A DNA stretch of 64,000 nt from CAWAPS01 sp963783945 (GTDB taxonomy: Bacteria > Actinomycetota > Acidimicrobiia > Acidimicrobiales > Palsa-688). A program made the translations under genes and the position numbers. The stretch covers positions 124,001 to 188,000 of the forward strand of contig CAWAPS010000025.1 of assembly GCA_963783945.1 (NCBI GenBank), written 5' to 3'. Shown piece by piece: positions 1 to 10,373 of the stretch. The notes beneath the pieces were generated by a model that searched no databases, was not told where the DNA came from, and saw only the letters and a list, made by a program, of their open reading frames with translations. Position 1 is the stretch's first letter. Each line of letters opens with the position of its first letter.

Positions 1-1196
1 ACGTCAGCGGGTCGCCCGGTGCGGCTGGCGAGCCGGCCCTGGTCGCCCCCGGGTCGAGCATGGCCATTGACGCAAAGATCAACGCCGACGACACCGGCCG
101 CCTGGTCTCGGGCACCGACGCCTTCGGCAACACGATTCCACCCGATACGTTCGTGGGGGCTGTCAGCGACACCGGGCCGGTTCCGCTGGCGTCGAATGCC
201 AGCGCCACGGGGGCGTCGAACAACTACGCCAAGCCGTGGACGGGTAGTTTCCAGCTACTCAACGACAGCGGACAGCCAGTCGCCCTGCCGGCTGGATTCG
301 ACGGCAACGTGACGCTGAGCGCCGAGGGAGGGACCTCCACCGTCGGCAGCTCGACGTGCCCGACCGGCAACGAGGCCGCCACGACCAGCGGGTGCGTGAC
401 CGCCGATCCGCTTTTCGACCCCACCGACTTCACGCCCGGTGGCGGCGACACGGGCACCGTGCTGATCAGCCCACTCATCACGCCGGGCACCGTGTCGAGC
501 ACGTACTACAACCACTACAGCATGCTGCGCACGTTGGAGGACCTCCTCCTGACCGGGCAGTCGTGCACCAATCCCGCCAACGCTGACACCCCCCTCGCCG
601 CCGGCACGGTCTGCGGCGGCCTCGACGGCCAGGGCCACCTCGGCTACGCCGCCCAAACCGGACTCGCCGCCTTCGGGCCGGATGTGTTCACCGCACAGTC
701 GTACACCGTGGCACCCGTGCCGCGGCACTATGAGGCGGTCTCGGGCCGAGGCTCGGGCACCTTGTACTGCCCGCGCCTCTCCGGGCTCGGCCACCCGGGT
801 GCCAACGGCAACCCCGGTGCAGGTGGTTACGGTGGCACCGGCGGCACGGGCGGGGCGGCTGGTTGCAATAGCAACGGCGGCCAGGGTGGCAACGGCGGCC
901 ACGGCTCTACCGCGGCCGGCCCGGGTGGCAACGGCGGCAACGGCGGCAACGGAGCTTGCCCACCCGAGGAATGGGCCGGGGCCTGGTTCACGGCGACCGG
1001 CGCCGCCACGTCGCCGTACGACACCCCGCCGTGCAACGGCCAGTTCGGCAGCGGCGGCAGCGGCGGCAACGGTGGCAACGGCGGCAACGGCGGTTCGACG
1101 CCGGGCGGCAACGGGCAACGGGACCAACGGGTCGCCCGGAGTGAGGGGCCACAACGGCCAGAACGGCGCCAACGGCTAGAGAGGATCGCAAAATAG
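1..1196 (+). CDS. Phosphoesterase-family protein with Gly-rich tail (5' partial, probable 3' frameshift)
   Basis: The reading frame is open from base 3 with no stop before the first ATG at 60, so the gene begins outside the window. The segment around 470-700 resembles the C-terminus of secreted phosphoesterases of the PF04185/phospholipase C type: a GDTGTVL strand, a loop with NHYSMLRTLEDLL, then GQGHLGYA. From about 780 the protein becomes a collagen- or PGRS-like tail of GGNGGNGG units. Near base 1115 the Gly-Asn periodicity continues in another frame (NGTNGSPGVRGHNGQNGANG, stop at 1177-1179), while the nominal frame turns Arg-rich. The true end is therefore probably 1179. It is presumably exported, but the signal peptide lies outside the window. 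The substrate is unknown. Confidence 0.7.
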   Translation, partial: VSGSPGAAGEPALVAPGSSMAIDAKINADDTGRLVSGTDAFGNTIPPDTFVGAVSDTGPVPLASNASATGASNNYAKPWTGSFQLLNDSGQPVALPAGFDGNVTLSAEGGTSTVGSSTCPTGNEAATTSGCVTADPLFDPTDFTPGGGDTGTVLISPLITPGTVSSTYYNHYSMLRTLEDLLLTGQSCTNPANADTPLAAGTVCGGLDGQGHLGYAAQTGLAAFGPDVFTAQSYTVAPVPRHYEAVSGRGSGTLYCPRLSGLGHPGANGNPGAGGYGGTGGTGGAAGCNSNGGQGGNGGHGSTAAGPGGNGGNGGNGACPPEEWAGAWFTATGAATSPYDTPPCNGQFGSGGSGGNGGNGGNGGSTPGGNGQRDQRVARSEGPQRPERRQRLERIAK

Positions 1197-1199
1197 CCG

Positions 1200-1790
1200 A
1201 TGTGTTCCGCCATTAGCGCGGCCAAGCGTCAGTGGGGCCGGGCCTTCGGGCCCGGCTTCAGGCGCGCCATCGCCACTGTGCTGATCGCTACCGTCACCCT
1301 TATCCTCTCCGGTTGCGGTGGCGGCTCGAAGTACGCGTCCTTTCTGCCGAAGAAGACCCTTCAACCCGACGTCGACGCCGCGCTCACCGGCACCGTGGCC
1401 AAGCCGGCGCTCCAGGTCGAGGGCCTGCCCGTCGAGGTGAAGACCCAGGCGTTCGACGTCCGGATCACCGTCAGCGGGCCGATCGTCCCCGGCGAGGGCC
1501 TGCCTGACCAGCCTGACGCCACCACCTGCACCTGGACCGTGACCATGAACGACGCAACCGCCGACGTGCCCATCTCGGTCGCCGACTTCCACTCGGTGGA
1601 CCACCTCGGTGCGGTGTTTCTCATGGGTCTGGTCCCAGGCGAGCGTCCTCCGCCGGCTGTCCTGCACAGGGGCCAGAAGCTCACCTTCCTGCTCCGCGCC
1701 TACGAGCTGGTCGGCGAGGGCATGATGCAATGGGCCCCGGACCACAAACATGTCGTCGCCTTCTGGGACTACACGGTCGAAAACGACTGA
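1200..1790 (+). CDS. Putative lipoprotein of unknown function
   Basis: 196 aa. A basic N-terminus is followed by a hydrophobic stretch ending in a lipobox (LSGC, Cys about residue 39) and a GGGS linker. This predicts a type II signal peptide and a protein anchored on the outer face of the cytoplasmic membrane. The mature part looks like one beta-rich domain with a single further Cys (TCTWTV). I do not recognise the family. It follows the phosphoesterase on the same strand and may be co-transcribed. Confidence 0.65.
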   Translation: MCSAISAAKRQWGRAFGPGFRRAIATVLIATVTLILSGCGGGSKYASFLPKKTLQPDVDAALTGTVAKPALQVEGLPVEVKTQAFDVRITVSGPIVPGEGLPDQPDATTCTWTVTMNDATADVPISVADFHSVDHLGAVFLMGLVPGERPPPAVLHRGQKLTFLLRAYELVGEGMMQWAPDHKHVVAFWDYTVEND

Positions 1791-2053
1791 CGGCTTTCCG
1801 CCTGAGGAGAGTGGAGCGAGGCGGGGTCAACGCCCCGTCGGTTCGGCGAGGGGCCGCCGCCCTCGTCACCGGGGGCGGCCGCTCCCCTCAGCCGTCGCGC
1901 TCGCGGCGCCCAGGGTTGAAACCGGGAATCAACGCCGACAATCTCTGCGAACCCGCCCACAGCCCGACTGGAGCAACCTCACCGCGACCGGCGAAGCAGT
2001 CGCACATCACGCGGTCCGTACGGGTCGGCTGCGGTCCGGACGGGCCGGCTGCC
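1791..2053. other. Convergent intergenic region
   Basis: About 260 bp lies between the 3' ends of the lipoprotein gene (+) and icd (-). A GC-rich imperfect inverted repeat at about 1852-1888 (GCCGCC/GGCGGC arms) could act as a hairpin terminator, but no T-tract follows. I see no coding pattern and no tRNA. Confidence 0.35.
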
Positions 2054-3250
<1,197 letters not shown>

Positions 3251-3257
3251 GTCAATC

Positions 3258-3263
3258 ACACTA
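3258..3263 (-). promoter_or_regulatory. Putative leaderless -10 element of icd
   Basis: TAGTGT on the minus strand, 7 nt before ATG 3250. No Shine-Dalgarno sequence precedes the ATG. TANNNT placed 6-7 nt from a start codon is the known pattern of leaderless actinobacterial promoters. I see no clear -35. Confidence 0.4.
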
Positions 3264-3334
3264 CTGGCCCACCCAAGGGGGGCGACGAGCGCCGTTTCCT
3301 GCTGATTTCCCTACCGGTGGCGGGCTGCGGCCGC

Positions 3335-3340
3335 GATAAT
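3335..3340 (+). promoter_or_regulatory. Putative leaderless -10 element of the STAND-LuxR gene
   Basis: GATAAT ends 6 nt before GTG 3347, so transcription would start at the G of the GTG. This supports choosing GTG 3347 over the upstream in-frame start at 3317, which lies before the -10 hexamer. Confidence 0.4.
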
Positions 3341-3346
3341 TGCAGG

Positions 3347-6046
3347 GTGAACGGTTCGGGCGGACGGCCGGTGAATCTGATTGGCCGGGAGCGAGAGTTG
3401 GCTATCGCCCGCACCGCCCTGGGGACCAGCCGCAGTCACGGCGTACTGTTGGTCGGCGACGCCGGTGTGGGCAAGACCAGCCTGGCCCGGGCCGCCCTCG
3501 ACGAGCTGGCCGCCCGGCCCGGTTACGAGACCCTGTGGCTGGTGGCTTCGGCCGTCGAGCCTTCGATCCCGTTCGGGGCGTTCGCTCCGTTCGTGCCCGA
3601 GATCGGGGGCAAGCCGGGCCGCCAGCCCGACACCTTCTTTCTCCTGCAGGCGGTGAGGCGGGCCATTGTCGAGTACGCCGGCGGGAGGCGGCTGGTCATC
3701 GGGGTGGACGACGCCCACAGCCTTGACAGCCAGTCGGCGACCCTGCTGTTCCAGCTAGTGGCGGCCGAAGGAGCCAAGGCGGTCGTGGCCCGGCGGACCG
3801 GAGCCGATGTGCCCGGAGGGGTTCGCAGCCTGTGGAAAGAGGGGCTCGTCGAGCGGATCGATCTCGAACCGCTCGGCCGCGACGCCACCCTCGAGTACGC
3901 CGCGGACCTGCTCCGCGATCCCGTCGGGCCGGTCAGATACGTCGGCGCCCGATCGCATGTCGTGCCGTTGGGCGGCGACCTGGCCGAAGCCCTCTGGCGG
4001 GTGAGCGGCGGCAATCCCCTCTACCTGCGCGAACTGATCCACGCCGGGCTGCAGACCGGGCGGGTGCGCAACTATCGCGACGTCTGGCACCTCAACGGGG
4101 AGCTTACGGTCGGGCCCCGCCTCACCGAGCTCCTGCAGGACCGTCTCGGTAGGCTCTCGGCCGAGGAGACAAACATTCTCGAGCTGGTCTCGTTCGCCGA
4201 CCCGATCCCCCTGTCGGTGCTGAGCCGGCTGGCCGACCCCGACCTGATCTCGTCGTTACAGCGCCAGAGTCTGCTGAGGGTGGAACGGTCCGACAGCGAC
4301 ACCCTCGTACGCGCCGGTCATCCGCTGTACGCCGAGTCGGTACGCGAGTCCATCCCCGCGGCGCGCGCCGGCGAGCTCAGCCGGCAGCTGGCCGAAGCGT
4401 TCGAGATCGACGGGCGGATGGAGGCCAATCTCCTGAGGGTGGTCTCGTGGCGGCTCGACGCCGGCCACCAACCGGGTGCGGACCTTCTGATCACGGCCAG
4501 CCTGCGCGCGGCCGAACGCCAGGACTGGAACTTGTCCAGGCGGCTGGCCGAGGAAGCGGTGGCCGGAAGCGGCGGGCCTGAGGCGACCTTCGCTCTGGCC
4601 GACGCCCTGCGCGCCCTCGGGCGCTACCGCGACGCGCTCGAGGTTCTCGGCGACCGAGACGGGGAGGGCGACGACGAGCTGGCCCGGGTCGCGGTCCTCC
4701 GGGCCCTGATCCTCTTCTGGGGCCTGGGGCGCATCGACGACGCCGACCGGGTCCTGGCCCGAGCGGAAAGCCGCATCGTCGACGTGGGGGACCGAACCTG
4801 GGTCGAAGCGGTGAGAGCCGGGATGTTCAACTTCGCCGGCCGGCCGCTCGACGCGGTAGCCAAGGCCCGGCCGCTGCTGGCCCGGACCGGCCTGGCGCCG
4901 AGAACCGAGATGACCGTCCGATCGGCCCTGGCGATGGGCCTGGCCTGGTCGGGGCGGGCCCTCGAAGCGGTGGCGGTAGCCGATGCGCCGCTCATGCACG
5001 GGGTACAGGATGTGGCCGGGCCGGCCTCGATGCGGTGGTCGCTCGTGGCCCGGGCGGTGGCCTACCGTCTGGCCGGCCGGCTGTCGGACCTGGAAAACCT
5101 GGCCCGCTCGCAGTACGAGTCGGCCCTGCTTCTCAACAACCGGCACACCCGGGGATCGGCGGCCTGCGCCCTCGGCTGGGTGGCTCTGCCCCGAGGCCAG
5201 CTGACGTCGGCCGTGGCGTTTTTCCGGGAAGCGGCGGCGGCGCTGGAACAGTCCGATCCGCTCGGCAGCCGGGTGCAGGCGCTCACCGCCCTGACCGAGG
5301 CCCTGGCGGTCGGGGGCGACCCGGAGGGGGCGGCCGCGGCCCTAGCCGAAGCCCGGCAGGGCACCCCCGACCAGGACTGGCTCCATCCCCGCTTCACCGT
5401 GTCGGGCGCCTGGGTCACCGCGGCGCGAGGCGAGGTCAGCCGGGCCCTGGCCGATCTGGAAGAGGCGGCGGCCCAGGCCCGCAACAGCGGCCAGGTCGCC
5501 TACGAGCTACTGGCGCTCAGCGCGGCCGCCCGGCTCGGATCGACCGACATCGCGGCCCGGGCGACGGAGCTGGCCGAGTGGGTGGAAGGCCCGTTGGTCG
5601 AGGTCGTGGCGCTTCACGCAACGGCACTGGCGGCCGACTCCGGAGAGGAGCTCGACCGGGTGGCCGAGAGGTACGCGTCCCTGAGCCTCAACCTGTACGC
5701 GGCCGAAACCGCGGCCCAGGCCAGCCGGGCCCACGCGTCGGCAGGCCGAAGCCGGCTGGCCTCGGCGTCGTCGGCCCGGGCCCACGCCTTTCTCGACGAG
5801 GGCGGGCCCCGGCCGTTCGGGATGGCCGTCGCCCTGGCCCCGCCCGAACTCACCCGGCGGGAGCAGGAGGTCGCGATGCTGGCGGTCGGAGGGCTCTCCA
5901 GTCAGGCCATCGCCACCCGGCTGTACGTCTCGGTGCGGACGGTCGACACCCACCTGGCCCGGGTGTATCAGAAGCTGGGGATCAGCGGGCGGACCCAGCT
6001 GGCGGCGGCGCTGGCCACATCCGGGGACGCGGCGGAGGCGAGCTAG
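3347..6046 (+). CDS. Large ATP-binding LuxR-family (LAL/STAND) transcriptional regulator
   Basis: 899 aa from GTG 3347. The N-terminal AAA/STAND ATPase has Walker A GDAGVGKTS (about residues 38-46) and Walker B LVIGVDDAH (about 117-125). A long helical TPR-like region follows. The C-terminal LuxR helix-turn-helix (about residues 834-895) contains LTRREQEVAMLA and VSVRTVDTHLARVYQKLG. This architecture is typical of MalT/LAL regulators, which bind DNA after ATP- and ligand-dependent oligomerisation. The ligand and targets are unknown. It stands alone between icd and a convergent gene, so nothing ties it directly to the eCIS. Confidence 0.88.
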   Translation: MNGSGGRPVNLIGRERELAIARTALGTSRSHGVLLVGDAGVGKTSLARAALDELAARPGYETLWLVASAVEPSIPFGAFAPFVPEIGGKPGRQPDTFFLLQAVRRAIVEYAGGRRLVIGVDDAHSLDSQSATLLFQLVAAEGAKAVVARRTGADVPGGVRSLWKEGLVERIDLEPLGRDATLEYAADLLRDPVGPVRYVGARSHVVPLGGDLAEALWRVSGGNPLYLRELIHAGLQTGRVRNYRDVWHLNGELTVGPRLTELLQDRLGRLSAEETNILELVSFADPIPLSVLSRLADPDLISSLQRQSLLRVERSDSDTLVRAGHPLYAESVRESIPAARAGELSRQLAEAFEIDGRMEANLLRVVSWRLDAGHQPGADLLITASLRAAERQDWNLSRRLAEEAVAGSGGPEATFALADALRALGRYRDALEVLGDRDGEGDDELARVAVLRALILFWGLGRIDDADRVLARAESRIVDVGDRTWVEAVRAGMFNFAGRPLDAVAKARPLLARTGLAPRTEMTVRSALAMGLAWSGRALEAVAVADAPLMHGVQDVAGPASMRWSLVARAVAYRLAGRLSDLENLARSQYESALLLNNRHTRGSAACALGWVALPRGQLTSAVAFFREAAAALEQSDPLGSRVQALTALTEALAVGGDPEGAAAALAEARQGTPDQDWLHPRFTVSGAWVTAARGEVSRALADLEEAAAQARNSGQVAYELLALSAAARLGSTDIAARATELAEWVEGPLVEVVALHATALAADSGEELDRVAERYASLSLNLYAAETAAQASRAHASAGRSRLASASSARAHAFLDEGGPRPFGMAVALAPPELTRREQEVAMLAVGGLSSQAIATRLYVSVRTVDTHLARVYQKLGISGRTQLAAALATSGDAAEAS

Positions 6047-6370
6047 GCGGGGGGTAGGGCTGGGCCGGGCCTGGGGGCTGGGCCGGTGTTGGGGGTTGGG
6101 GCGGCGTTTGGTGGCCGGGGGGCGGGGGCCACGATTGGGGCGGGACCGGGCCGGGCCGGGTCGGTGGGCTGAGGCTGAGGCGGGTCGGGCTGAGGCGGAG
6201 GCGGGTCGGGCTGGGGCTGAGGCCGGATCGGGCTGAGCCCGGATCGGTCCGGGCGGGTGCCGGACATGAAGGCGCCGGGGCGGGGCCGCGACCGGGGCCG
6301 GGGCCGGGGCCGGGGTACCGAACACGGTCGATCGCGTCCGAGTAGACGCCCGACCAACCCCGCGCCCACA
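6047..6370 (+). repeat. G-rich (G-quadruplex-prone) intergenic tract, copy 1
   Basis: Directly after the LuxR stop, about 320 bp of strongly G-skewed sequence carries many runs of 3-6 G (GGGCCGGGC, GGGGGTTGGGG, CCGGGGCCGG). The opposite strand reads as Pro-rich nonsense in more than one frame, so I do not call a gene. A similar tract lies downstream of sucD in the opposite orientation. Confidence 0.5.
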
Positions 6371-6460
6371 TTTTCTCGTGGTCATTCTGAAATCTCGTAG
6401 CAGAAACGCACGTAAAACGTGCGAAAATGCTTACGAGAAAACGAAAGTACTACGAGAAAT
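6371..6460 (+). repeat. AT-rich palindromic intergenic element, copy 1
   Basis: This is an island of low GC in a GC-rich region. It has TCTCGTGG and TCTCGTAG on the left and ACGAGAAAACGAAA and CTACGAGAAAT on the right (outer arms 6392-6400 and 6450-6460). The centre is a perfect hairpin, CGCACG-TAAAA-CGTGCG (6407-6423). By eye, bases 6407-6442 align with the reverse complement of 61199-61233 at about 31 of 36 positions. It lies between the 3' ends of two convergent genes, so it is not a simple promoter. Confidence 0.6.
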
Positions 6461-6529
6461 TCGCCCCGCTGCCCCGGAAGACCAGCCCGTCGGCCCGGGA
6501 GACACCCCGCCGACCCCGGAAGACCGGTC

Positions 6530-8518
6530 CTAGGGTCCTTCGCTCCGGAACAGGAAGACGCCGGCATCCCCACCCGGCTCCGACGTGCTGGGGACCACCA
6601 GGAACGGCGCTTTGGCCGGCGGTGTACTGGACGCCACGGCATAGCGTTGGCCCAGGATGTCCGGGGTGAGGATGTAGAGCTGAGTGGCCGGCAGGTTCCC
6701 GTGGGAATCCGTGGTGACCACGACGGACCCGGTCGATATGGACCACGACACGGTTATGGGCGTGTTCTTGGGGAAACCCGAGCCAGTCACCGTCACGATG
6801 CTCCCGGGCGGCCCGACGGCGGGGTTCAAGGTAAGCACCGGAGTGGATTTGCCTGGCGCCGTCGGGGTGGTCGTCGATGGGCCGGGTGTGGTCGGAGTCG
6901 TGGTCGAAGACGGGGTGGTCGGGGTCGTGGTCACGGTTCCCGGAGGCACGACCGTGAGGATCTGCTGAGTCGAAGCGGATTGATCGGAGCGCCGGCTGGC
7001 TGTCTGACCGGCACCGTCGATCGCGAACTGCCCGGCCGTGCCGGGCGCCGGCGGAATGCTCGTCCCGGCTGAATCGGTCTCAGTCAGGGTCACTGTGTAG
7101 GTCCCGGGCGCGGCATACACGTGGCTGACGGTTGGCGAAGAACTAACGGCCGACCCTCCATCCCCGAAGCTCCAGGCGTATCGGCTTATCGACCCGTACA
7201 CGACCGTAGATGCGCTGGCATCGAAGGTGGAGACGGCCCCGGCGAATCCGGCGACGGCCGAGAAGCTGGCCACCGGAGCCTGATCCGGCGTAACAGCAAT
7301 GCTCTCCGGGCCAAGCACCTCGCCCCCTTCACCAATATTTACCGAACCGACCGGCTGTGGAGGCCCCACGCTCATGCCTGAAGCTGACGGTGTCAGCGGA
7401 TCGATTGCGATCTGCCCTGTGTTGGCGTTGTACCCATACGCCAATAAGGAGCCCCCTGAGGGTGACGTGGCTAGACCCTCTACGCCGCCCAGGTTGTCAG
7501 AGTTCGGCGCAAGAGCCGCCACCGCGGCTGGACCTCCGATAGCTGCTCCCGTGGACGCTTGAAGAGCTTGAACTACCGCGGTAGGCGCCGTTCCGGGAAC
7601 CAACGACACTCTGGACAGATAAACCTGCTGTCCATCCGGACTGACGGTGAGTGAGCCGGCGGCGGAGCTCTGGGGTAATGGGACGGGCCATCCCGCGGGC
7701 TGACTGTTAGGTGCGGGAAGGGGAACCGAGACCTTGTAGACATCTGCCGTATCGGAATCCCCCTGCTTGACCAATGCATAAGCACTTTGGCCGTCCGGCG
7801 TAATTGCAAGGTCGGTCAGACGCGAAAATGCCTGGGTCTCCGCAAACCACTGGCTCTTCAGCGCCCCCGCAGGGGAAAACGAGTCGACCCCGATATCTCC
7901 GACGCTCTGCCACCCGACGAGCACGGTCCCACCATCCGGCGAAACGGCAACAGATGTAGGAGTGGCCGGTTCTCCCTGAGGGTCGGAGGGGAGCGATATC
8001 GAGGAAGCGATCGCTATCGACGTCGGACTGAAAACGAGTCGGAAAACGGCGCCTTCGGACCCTTCGGAGAACGGCGATGGCCCGTCCACGACGTACCCGA
8101 CGTTGGGGTTGACCGGATCCATTGCGATCCCGACCGGTGTGTCACCTGTCTGGGGCAGGGCAACGGACGGCCCAGCCGTCCCGGAGGACACATTTATGAC
8201 GGACACATCGTTGATCTGATTGCCTGATGCTCCGCCGGCGCCCGCAACCGCAAGCGTGGCCGTAGAGTTTATGGCGATGGGACCGGTAATGGCGTTGGCC
8301 GGAAACCCCGAGGACGGAGAGCCAGCCGCCCCTAGATCGTCGAGCTGAAGTTTTGTCGTCCCTCCATTGCTGCCGTTGGTGACGAATACCGCGCCGGAGC
8401 CGGCCGTGCCGGCGGACGCCCGGGTGGGTTGCACGGCCACACTTGCCCCGAGAGACAGTCCGGCGACGACGAGATCCGCCACTCCTATGGCGAGGAGCCG
8501 AAAGCGACGCTTACGCAC
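6530..8518 (-). CDS. Secreted beta-propeller / PKD / IPT-like repeat protein
   Basis: 662 aa from GTG 8518. The N-terminal signal peptide is basic (RKRRFR), hydrophobic, then has an Ala-rich cleavage region. Residues about 40-410 contain repeated VAVSPDGGTV, AITPDGQSAY and TVSPDGQQVY motifs, typical of YVTN/NHL-type beta-propellers. A PKD domain follows (about 425-500, with YAWSFGDGG and GTYTVTLTETDS). Next comes a Thr/Pro linker of TTTPTTP type, and a C-terminal IPT/TIG-like Ig domain (PGSIVTVTGSGFP). No sortase signal is visible. It starts 12 nt after the stop of the membrane-protein gene at 8531-10195, so the two probably form an operon. Likely a surface or adhesive protein. Confidence 0.75.
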   Translation of the reverse strand: MRKRRFRLLAIGVADLVVAGLSLGASVAVQPTRASAGTAGSGAVFVTNGSNGGTTKLQLDDLGAAGSPSSGFPANAITGPIAINSTATLAVAGAGGASGNQINDVSVINVSSGTAGPSVALPQTGDTPVGIAMDPVNPNVGYVVDGPSPFSEGSEGAVFRLVFSPTSIAIASSISLPSDPQGEPATPTSVAVSPDGGTVLVGWQSVGDIGVDSFSPAGALKSQWFAETQAFSRLTDLAITPDGQSAYALVKQGDSDTADVYKVSVPLPAPNSQPAGWPVPLPQSSAAGSLTVSPDGQQVYLSRVSLVPGTAPTAVVQALQASTGAAIGGPAAVAALAPNSDNLGGVEGLATSPSGGSLLAYGYNANTGQIAIDPLTPSASGMSVGPPQPVGSVNIGEGGEVLGPESIAVTPDQAPVASFSAVAGFAGAVSTFDASASTVVYGSISRYAWSFGDGGSAVSSSPTVSHVYAAPGTYTVTLTETDSAGTSIPPAPGTAGQFAIDGAGQTASRRSDQSASTQQILTVVPPGTVTTTPTTPSSTTTPTTPGPSTTTPTAPGKSTPVLTLNPAVGPPGSIVTVTGSGFPKNTPITVSWSISTGSVVVTTDSHGNLPATQLYILTPDILGQRYAVASSTPPAKAPFLVVPSTSEPGGDAGVFLFRSEGP

Positions 8519-8530
8519 CGCGGCGCCCCG

Positions 8531-10195
8531 CTATGACCTCACCAGGTTGCCGGCGTAATAGATGCCGGGCGTGCAGGCGTTGGGACAGCCGCTGACGATC
8601 ATCTGCATAGCCGTGCCGGCCCCAAACAGGGTCGGGGCGATCCAGTGGTAGTCGAGATCACGGAAGTTGGCGAGGGCCCACTCCATGAGCACGGTGCCGT
8701 TGCGGGCGATGGCGATGGTCCCCGTGTCGCCGGCGGAGTTTTCCACCAGGAGATCGGTCACTTGGAGGGTCCGGCCGTTCGGCACGACGAAGAGGATCCG
8801 GGTGCCGTTGCCCGCGGCCTGGCGGCTCCCGTTGACCGTCACCCCGTTTGTCGCAACCGAGGAGGTTCCACCCCCGGGAGAGGACGGGACGGTGGTGGCG
8901 CTCGATCCTCCGCCCCCTCCTCCGGACCCCCCGCCGCCGGAGTTGCTGCCGCCGCCGCCGCTGCCGTTGCCGCTCGACGGGGAGCCGCCCGATCCGGAAG
9001 ACGGTGTGATCCCGGCCGCCGAGAGCTGCTTGTTGACCTCGCTCTGAGCGGTGGATTTGATCTGCGGCTTGAACAGGGTGAACCACAGGATGGCGAACAG
9101 GATGGCCAGGGCGATCAGGAGGGCGATGAGCTTGGCCAGCCAGGACGGCAGGAGAGCCTCCTGCATCATCGAGCCGTCGACGTGGATCTCGGCGGGGTGC
9201 GGCCCGGCCGTGGCGAGCGCCGGCCCGCCGGCCCGGCCCGCCGGAGTCATCGGTGCTGCCCCCCGGCGACCCGGGGGGGCCTGCCCCGGGGCTCCGGCGG
9301 CGGGCGTGATACCGGCGGGCCCGGCCATCCCGGCCCCCGGAGCACCGCCCGCCCCTGCCGCGGAGGACGCACCCCCCACGGTCGGCGCGCTACCTGCCGT
9401 GGCCCCCGAGCCTGCCGCGCCAGGGGACCCGACACCGCCCCCGGCCCCACCGGCCCCCGCCGCACCAGGTCCAGGTACGCCCGCGCCAGTTCCGGCTACG
9501 CCCGCGCCGGCTTCCCCCACCCGTACCGGCGCAGGCCCTCCAGGACCGGGATCTGCCGTCCCTCCCGGGCCCGGGGTCTGGCCGCCAACCGTGGGCTGGT
9601 TGACCAGGGTCACCTGGTACGGCCGGGTGACCGTTGGGCCCCGCCAGAACGTCTTCCTCGGCTGCAGCCGCACCCGGGCGAACACCGCACCTCCGGGCGG
9701 CACGTCTATCCCGGCCGCGTTGAAAGCGATCCGGAGGGCGCCCGCCGGGTCACCTGATTCAAGCTCGGCCCGGTACACGCAGTTGGACCGGTTGTCGACC
9801 GCCAGCTGGGCCCGGCCCCACCGCCGGCCCCGGGTGACGCGGGGCACCAACTCGGCCGAAACCTCGCTGAACGGCCCGACATTGAGCGTGCCTTCCTCCA
9901 CCACGGTGCCGGCGGGATCCTCCGACGAGGTGATCTTTATGGCAAACGGCGTCGGTCCGGCGTTCACGCTCGAGTGCCGCGGCGCGTTGATGACCACGTT
10001 CACGGTTCCCGAGGCATCGGGAAACAGAGAAATGGTGTCGGGCGAGAACGTCACCCAGGTGCCCGGCGCACCCAGGGCTTCAAAGCTGAACCGGTCGACT
10101 ACCGTGCCGGTGTTTTGAACGGTGAACGCCATGGCTGCCGGCCGGCCGGGCTCCACGTCCAAGGTCGGGGTCGACAGCTGAGCGATTGGTCCCAT
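8531..10195 (-). CDS. Membrane protein with N-terminal Ig-like domains (paralog of 41158-42591)
   Basis: 554 aa from ATG 10195, after GGAGGAGCACC. There is no signal peptide. Residues about 1-205 form two Ig-like or COG1470-like beta domains (LDVEPGRPAAM, NTGTVVDRF, then RLQPRKTFWRGP). A Gly/Ala/Pro-rich linker (about 205-340) precedes one transmembrane helix (about 348-374, LIALLIALAILFAILWF). A Ser/Gly linker and a C-terminal domain with two Cys (SGCPNACTPG) follow. The order predicts N-in/C-out topology, with the Ig domains in the cytosol. The whole N-terminal half matches the protein at 41158-42591, including EEGxxNVGxFS and RxxPRKxFWxG. Proteins of this layout accompany actinobacterial eCIS loci, sometimes labelled 'hydrolytic protein'. 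Function unknown. Confidence 0.75.
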   Translation of the reverse strand: MGPIAQLSTPTLDVEPGRPAAMAFTVQNTGTVVDRFSFEALGAPGTWVTFSPDTISLFPDASGTVNVVINAPRHSSVNAGPTPFAIKITSSEDPAGTVVEEGTLNVGPFSEVSAELVPRVTRGRRWGRAQLAVDNRSNCVYRAELESGDPAGALRIAFNAAGIDVPPGGAVFARVRLQPRKTFWRGPTVTRPYQVTLVNQPTVGGQTPGPGGTADPGPGGPAPVRVGEAGAGVAGTGAGVPGPGAAGAGGAGGGVGSPGAAGSGATAGSAPTVGGASSAAGAGGAPGAGMAGPAGITPAAGAPGQAPPGRRGAAPMTPAGRAGGPALATAGPHPAEIHVDGSMMQEALLPSWLAKLIALLIALAILFAILWFTLFKPQIKSTAQSEVNKQLSAAGITPSSGSGGSPSSGNGSGGGGSNSGGGGSGGGGGGSSATTVPSSPGGGTSSVATNGVTVNGSRQAAGNGTRILFVVPNGRTLQVTDLLVENSAGDTGTIAIARNGTVLMEWALANFRDLDYHWIAPTLFGAGTAMQMIVSGCPNACTPGIYYAGNLVRS

Positions 10196-10373
10196 GGTGC
10201 TCCTCCGCTACGGCTCGAGTTGGCGCCGAGGGACGCTTGAACAGCTTGACCCCACGGCTGCTCCGATTGGTGACGCGACTCCCTTCCGGGAAAGGAAAAT
10301 AGCCGTTCGGAGCGGGCCCCCAACGGCACCTCACTCGAAGGGAGGGGATCTCCGACCGGACAGCCCGGCGCCG

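Noticed and set aside
255..1172. 305-codon minus-strand ORF opposite the phosphoesterase
   Set aside because: It is an Ala/Arg/Val mirror of the Gly-rich coding strand.
6043..6385. Proline-rich minus-strand ORFs downstream of the LuxR gene
   Set aside because: Three frames look equally Pro/Arg-rich because of the G-run tract, with no RBS. Treated as a G-rich intergenic tract.
8645..10118. Long plus-strand frames (370 and 355 codons) opposite the membrane protein
   Set aside because: They are Pro/Gly/Ala-rich mirrors. The minus-strand protein is homologous to the independent copy at 41158-42591.
10261..10330. Possible third copy of the eCIS regulatory box before the membrane-protein gene
   Set aside because: It shares only TTCCTTTCCC-like bases with the sheath promoter, lacks GAAAGNNCAAATTCC and is at a different distance from the start.
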